A stretch of DNA of 8,765 bases from Paracoccaceae bacterium (GTDB taxonomy: Bacteria > Pseudomonadota > Alphaproteobacteria > Rhodobacterales > Rhodobacteraceae), in assembly GCA_020852535.1 (NCBI GenBank), contig JADZAO010000098.1, positions 1 to 8,765 of the forward strand. Reading direction: 5' to 3'. How positions within the stretch are numbered: position 1 is the first letter of the stretch; every line of letters begins with the position of its first letter. The translations under genes were made by a program, and so were the position numbers. Below are positions 6,054 through 8,765 of this stretch, piece by piece. The notes beneath the pieces are model-generated. The model was not told the origin of the DNA and searched no databases. It saw only the letters and a list, made by a program, of their open reading frames with translations.

Positions 6054-6820
6054 GCGTCATCCCTCCGGCGAAGCTGGATCGGAGCGAAGGTCTCGCCTTG
6101 CCGCAACTCAACCTGACCGCGTTTAACCATTTCGAGGACAGCTGCAAAATGCGCGGCAGTGCTAGAGCGGCGGCGCATTGGCGTCGCATCCCAGCCTTCA
6201 GGCAGAAAAGAGATAAGGTCTGACCAGTCACCAATATATCCAATCAACCCGCGCATGCGGTCAAGCGCCTGTTCCATCGTGTAAACATGATCACGGTCCA
6301 TTACAAAGGGACGAAATTCGTCCTTTGTGCGGATACTTGCATATGCTCGCATCAGGTCGATCAAGGTAGCTTCGTATTTGATAACGCGATGGCGTGTAAC
6401 ATCTTCTGGAATACCACGCACAAAGATATCGCGCCCCAGCTGATCTCGCGCCATCAGCCGAGCGGCAGCTTCACGCATGGCTTCAAATCGTTCGAGTTGG
6501 AAAGAGAGATGAGCGGCAAGTTCATCGGCCGTTGGGTTATTGTCATCTGGTTCGGGGGGCAGCAGCAGGCGCGATTTGAGATAAGCGAGCCATGTAGCCA
6601 TTACGAGATAATCGGCCGCAAGCTCTATCCGCAACATACGTGCGCGTTCAACAAACACCATATATTGTTCTGCCAGCTGTAAGACTGATATGCGGCGAAG
6701 ATCGACCTTTTGAGTTCGCGATAAACTCAGCAACAAATCAAGCGGACCCTCGAACCCATCAACATCCACGATCAGCGCCTCAGCATGAGGCTGTTCGAGG
6801 ACAGTCCAATCCTCAATCAT
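6050..6820 (-). CDS. scpA: Segregation and condensation protein ScpA (kleisin)
   Basis: ScpA is the kleisin that bridges the SMC heads and binds ScpB. The 256-residue protein has the diagnostic N-terminal GFEGPLDLLLSLSRTQKVDL (22-41), then ADYLVMATWLAYLKSRLLLP (69-88), the helical domain that binds the SMC neck. The middle (FQLERFEAMREAAARLMARD) is helical, and the C-terminal winged helix includes TAAHFAAVLEMVKRGQVELR (221-240), which contacts the SMC cap. Length is normal. The ATG at 6820 overlaps the stop of the nagZ remnant (ATGA), and its own stop overlaps scpB the same way. In intact relatives nagZ supplies this coupling, so the remnant may have been kept in frame for that reason (inference). 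Confidence 0.95.
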   Translation of the reverse strand: MIEDWTVLEQPHAEALIVDVDGFEGPLDLLLSLSRTQKVDLRRISVLQLAEQYMVFVERARMLRIELAADYLVMATWLAYLKSRLLLPPEPDDNNPTADELAAHLSFQLERFEAMREAAARLMARDQLGRDIFVRGIPEDVTRHRVIKYEATLIDLMRAYASIRTKDEFRPFVMDRDHVYTMEQALDRMRGLIGYIGDWSDLISFLPEGWDATPMRRRSSTAAHFAAVLEMVKRGQVELRQGETFAPIQLRRRDDA

Positions 6821-7065
6821 GCAGCAGACCCTGTCAGGGCGATAGATTTAATTTCTAGGGCGAACAGGCTGACAGGATCCGGATCTCGCCAGACTGTGTT
6901 TCTCAAACTAACGATAAGTCGACGAAGATGGTTAAATACTTCAACATAACGAGCAAAAAAAATGAAACCAAATAGCTCGGCCTCGCGGTAAAGGTCGCGC
7001 CCCTCAACGATCAAGGCCATTCCAGCACAGCCGAAAATCTTGACACCAATGATATTAACTCTCAT
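6817..7065 (-). pseudogene. nagZ: Truncated nagZ remnant (beta-N-acetylhexosaminidase, GH3), internal in-frame deletion
   Basis: NagZ is a cytoplasmic glycosidase of about 330-340 residues that removes GlcNAc from anhydromuropeptides in peptidoglycan recycling. Only 82 residues are left here. Residues 10-57 match the NagZ N-terminus: IFGCAGMAL, then EAELFGFIFFARYVEVF and HLRRLIVSLRNTV. The usual FxRN motif reads FARY, so its asparagine is lost. The DQEGGRVxR, KHFPGHG and SAEPT-region catalytic motifs are all missing. The last 20 residues (PDPVSLFALEIKSIALTGSA) resemble the leucine- and glutamate-rich C-terminal tail of family members, suggesting one internal deletion joined near residue 60. 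Both ends keep 4-base ATGA overlaps, with the SPOR gene upstream and scpA downstream. It could instead be a new small protein, but no glycosidase activity is possible. Confidence 0.8.
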
Positions 7066-8036
7066 CTTTGATCGACCGGAACACAAGGGACGTTCTGTTC
7101 GAGCAGCGTCAAGCAGAAATCACGAATCTCGGTCTCATTGGCGAATCCGTGGGCGCGAAGGCGGTAGAAGGTGCGCCCACCGCTCTCGGATGATTGTACG
7201 ACTAGGGCCTTGCCGCCGAAAACGGCTCCAAAATGCTTGGAAAGCTTCACCCATTCGGCGCGCGCCTGATTTTCACTGTCAAAAGCGCCAAGCTGTACAA
7301 GGCGGGTGCCCAACGGAATCATAGACGCGGCGACTTCGTTAGCAGGCGTGGTTCCTGCGCCTTTGACCAAAGCCGACGCAACATTGACCTTTGATTCGGC
7401 GTGTACTGCCGTGAGTGGCAGATCGGCGGGGCGCGAGCGAGGCCGAATACTCGCGGAAACTACTTCAGAAGTGGTATCAGGTGCGGCCATGTTTTTAATA
7501 ACCGATACATCGGTAGAAACTTCATCGACGACAGCACTGTCAGGATCAATCGTCAACGCCTCAGCTAATGCCTTGGCTACGGCATCGGGGTTGGTACCTG
7601 TCTCGGGTTCGGCTGACGCAAGCGGGGCAAGTGCGGGATTCTCCGGCGGGGCCACAGAGGGGGAACCATTTAGATCTTCGGCGGCGGCATCCTCTTCGGT
7701 AAGCTCCACGGGACGAGGCGCAAGAATCAGTGTTTCGGGCGGCGGCGCTGCAGTACCCACTGCGGCAATATCATTGACGGCAAGCCCTTGATGAGCCGCA
7801 ATTTCACCACCTGGATTTTGAGGGGCGATGCGCATCGGTCCCTCTATCGCCCGGATCACAGGTATGCTGGTCACATCACGCGCAACGAGTTTGTAGCACC
7901 AAATACCAAGTCCGATTACTAACACGGCTGAAGAGAGCGCAGCCGCTAGGTTGACCATGCGGGAAAACCGTACTGCCCGGGCAGCACCTTTCCCTTCGGT
8001 TACGCCGTAGCCATCATCGAGATCTTCGAAGTCCAC
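7062..8036 (-). CDS. Membrane-anchored SPOR-domain protein
   Basis: SPOR domains bind glycan strands stripped of stem peptides at the division septum. The 324-residue protein has a short acidic cytoplasmic N-terminus (1-23), one transmembrane helix at about 28-51 (MVNLAAALSSAVLVIGLGIW onward), a long periplasmic Ala/Pro/Glu-rich linker (about 60-235, with an RPRSRP patch at 198-203), and a C-terminal SPOR domain (about 243-322: RLVQLGAFDSENQARAEW, then FYRLRAHGFANETEI and CVPVD). The topology is N-in, as in FtsN-like proteins. The start is a GTG at 8036; AGGA lies 10 bases upstream in the transcript. An in-frame ATA three codons earlier sits where an ATG could once have been. The gene lies 64 bases after argS and its TGA overlaps the nagZ remnant. 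The true partner is unknown. Confidence 0.88.
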   Translation of the reverse strand: MDFEDLDDGYGVTEGKGAARAVRFSRMVNLAAALSSAVLVIGLGIWCYKLVARDVTSIPVIRAIEGPMRIAPQNPGGEIAAHQGLAVNDIAAVGTAAPPPETLILAPRPVELTEEDAAAEDLNGSPSVAPPENPALAPLASAEPETGTNPDAVAKALAEALTIDPDSAVVDEVSTDVSVIKNMAAPDTTSEVVSASIRPRSRPADLPLTAVHAESKVNVASALVKGAGTTPANEVAASMIPLGTRLVQLGAFDSENQARAEWVKLSKHFGAVFGGKALVVQSSESGGRTFYRLRAHGFANETEIRDFCLTLLEQNVPCVPVDQR

Positions 8037-8100
8037 GTCCGCTATATCCTGCCGCTTGCATGACGGGTCACCCCGTTACACTTACCCGTTCGCTTGTTGC

Positions 8101-8765
8101 TTAGCGCATTTCCTCGACCGGAGTAACACCAAGAATACCAAGACCACTGCAAATCACAACCGAAACAGCCCGCGCAAGTGCAATTTTTGTTTGTGACATA
8201 GCGGTTTTCCCCTCTTGGATGAAATGAAGGCTGGTGTCCTCGCTGCCGCGGCTCCACAATCCATGAAAATCGGAGGCTAATTCGTAAAGATAGAAGGCCA
8301 CGCGATGGGGTTCATTGTTACGGGCCGCAATCTCGACTAGGCGGGGCCATTCAGCCAGTTTCTTGGCTATCTTCAGCTCGGCTTCATGCGTTAGACTCGC
8401 CAGATCGGCGGCAGAAAGCGTAGCATCATCAACCAAAATACCCGCATTCTGTGCCTTACGCAGGACCGAATTAATACGGGCATTAGCATATTGCACGTAA
8501 AATACGGGATTGTCTTTCGACTGTTCCAGAACCTTGGCGAAGTCAAAATCAAGCGGCGCATCGTTTTTTCGCATTAACATGACAAAACGGGTCACATCCG
8601 CTCCCGCTTGTTCGACCACATCGCGCAAGGTAACAAATGTCCCTGCCCGCTTGGACATCTTAAAGGGTTCGCCGTTCTTGTAGAGTTTGACAAGCTGGAT
8701 CAGCTTGATATCAAGCGACACGCGGCCTTTTGATAGTGCCGAAACAGCGGCTTTCATACGTTTAA
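8101..8765 (-). CDS. argS: Arginyl-tRNA synthetase, C-terminal part (runs off the window)
   Basis: ArgS charges tRNA-Arg with arginine. About 220 C-terminal residues are visible; the 5' part lies beyond base 8765, and the frame stays open to the edge (KRMKAAVSAL), so the Met at 8757 is internal. The class I KMSKR loop appears as EPFKMSKRAGTFVTLRDV (KMSKR at 8647-8661). The family block RKNDAPLDFDFAKVLEQSKD and PVFYVQYANARINSVLRKA follow, then the DALR anticodon-binding domain (FYLYELASDFHGLWSRGSED near the end, closing with GILGVTPVEEMR). The frame is unbroken. The gap to the SPOR gene is 64 bases with only small hairpins and no T-run, so the downstream genes are probably read from the argS side. 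In relatives argS leads this same gene order. Confidence 0.96.
   Translation of the reverse strand, partial: KRMKAAVSALSKGRVSLDIKLIQLVKLYKNGEPFKMSKRAGTFVTLRDVVEQAGADVTRFVMLMRKNDAPLDFDFAKVLEQSKDNPVFYVQYANARINSVLRKAQNAGILVDDATLSAADLASLTHEAELKIAKKLAEWPRLVEIAARNNEPHRVAFYLYELASDFHGLWSRGSEDTSLHFIQEGKTAMSQTKIALARAVSVVICSGLGILGVTPVEEMR

Noticed and set aside
7306..7791. 161-residue plus-strand frame opposite the SPOR gene linker
   Set aside because: Product is Ser/Ala/Gly-rich and antisense to the low-complexity linker; the minus-strand protein has a membrane helix and SPOR domain in the right order.
1..8765. CRISPR arrays, insertion sequences, phage genes, defence islands
   Set aside because: No regularly spaced repeats, transposase motifs, terminal inverted repeats or nuclease/helicase genes were seen; apart from the nagZ remnant the genes are conserved housekeeping types.

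Overview
This window looks like the chromosome of an alphaproteobacterium, most likely family Rhodobacteraceae (roseobacter group). That assignment rests on recalled family sequences and gene order (yceD-rpmF-plsX-fabH-ihfA-merR; argS-SPOR-nagZ-scpA-scpB), not on a search. Base composition is moderate for that family: a hand count of one plsX stretch gave about 55% GC, and 5041-5400 gave 134 G+C in 360 bases (37%). No phage, insertion sequence, CRISPR array or obvious novel multi-gene system is visible. The content is housekeeping, with one decayed gene and one odd intergenic region.

Left block, plus strand (1-3914): the last codons of yceD (DUF177), then rpmF (ribosomal protein L32), plsX and fabH (start of phospholipid and fatty acid synthesis, joined by an ATGA overlap), ihfA (IHF alpha), a MerR-family regulator, a tRNA-Pro(GGG) and a strong intrinsic terminator. 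A long two-domain dCTP deaminase (3932-5008) starts only 17 bases after the terminator's T-run.

Middle (5009-5414): 406 bases without a gene between converging dcd and scpB. The stretch is AT-rich and holds a perfect 16-bp palindrome within a TTCGAA cluster, plus a 10-base direct repeat. In relatives I would expect tatABC after scpB, so this may be a rearrangement or decay scar.

Right block, minus strand, read from right to left (8765-5415): the 3' part of argS, a membrane-anchored SPOR-domain protein, a heavily truncated nagZ remnant, scpA and scpB. From the SPOR gene onward each junction is a 4-base ATGA stop/start overlap, so translation is probably coupled. The nagZ remnant keeps its N-terminal roughly 60 residues and a tail resembling the NagZ C-terminus, but lacks all catalytic motifs. 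The deletion is in frame and keeps both overlaps, so the operon stays readable through to scpA-scpB (the ScpAB subunits of condensin). This is the most notable observation in the window.
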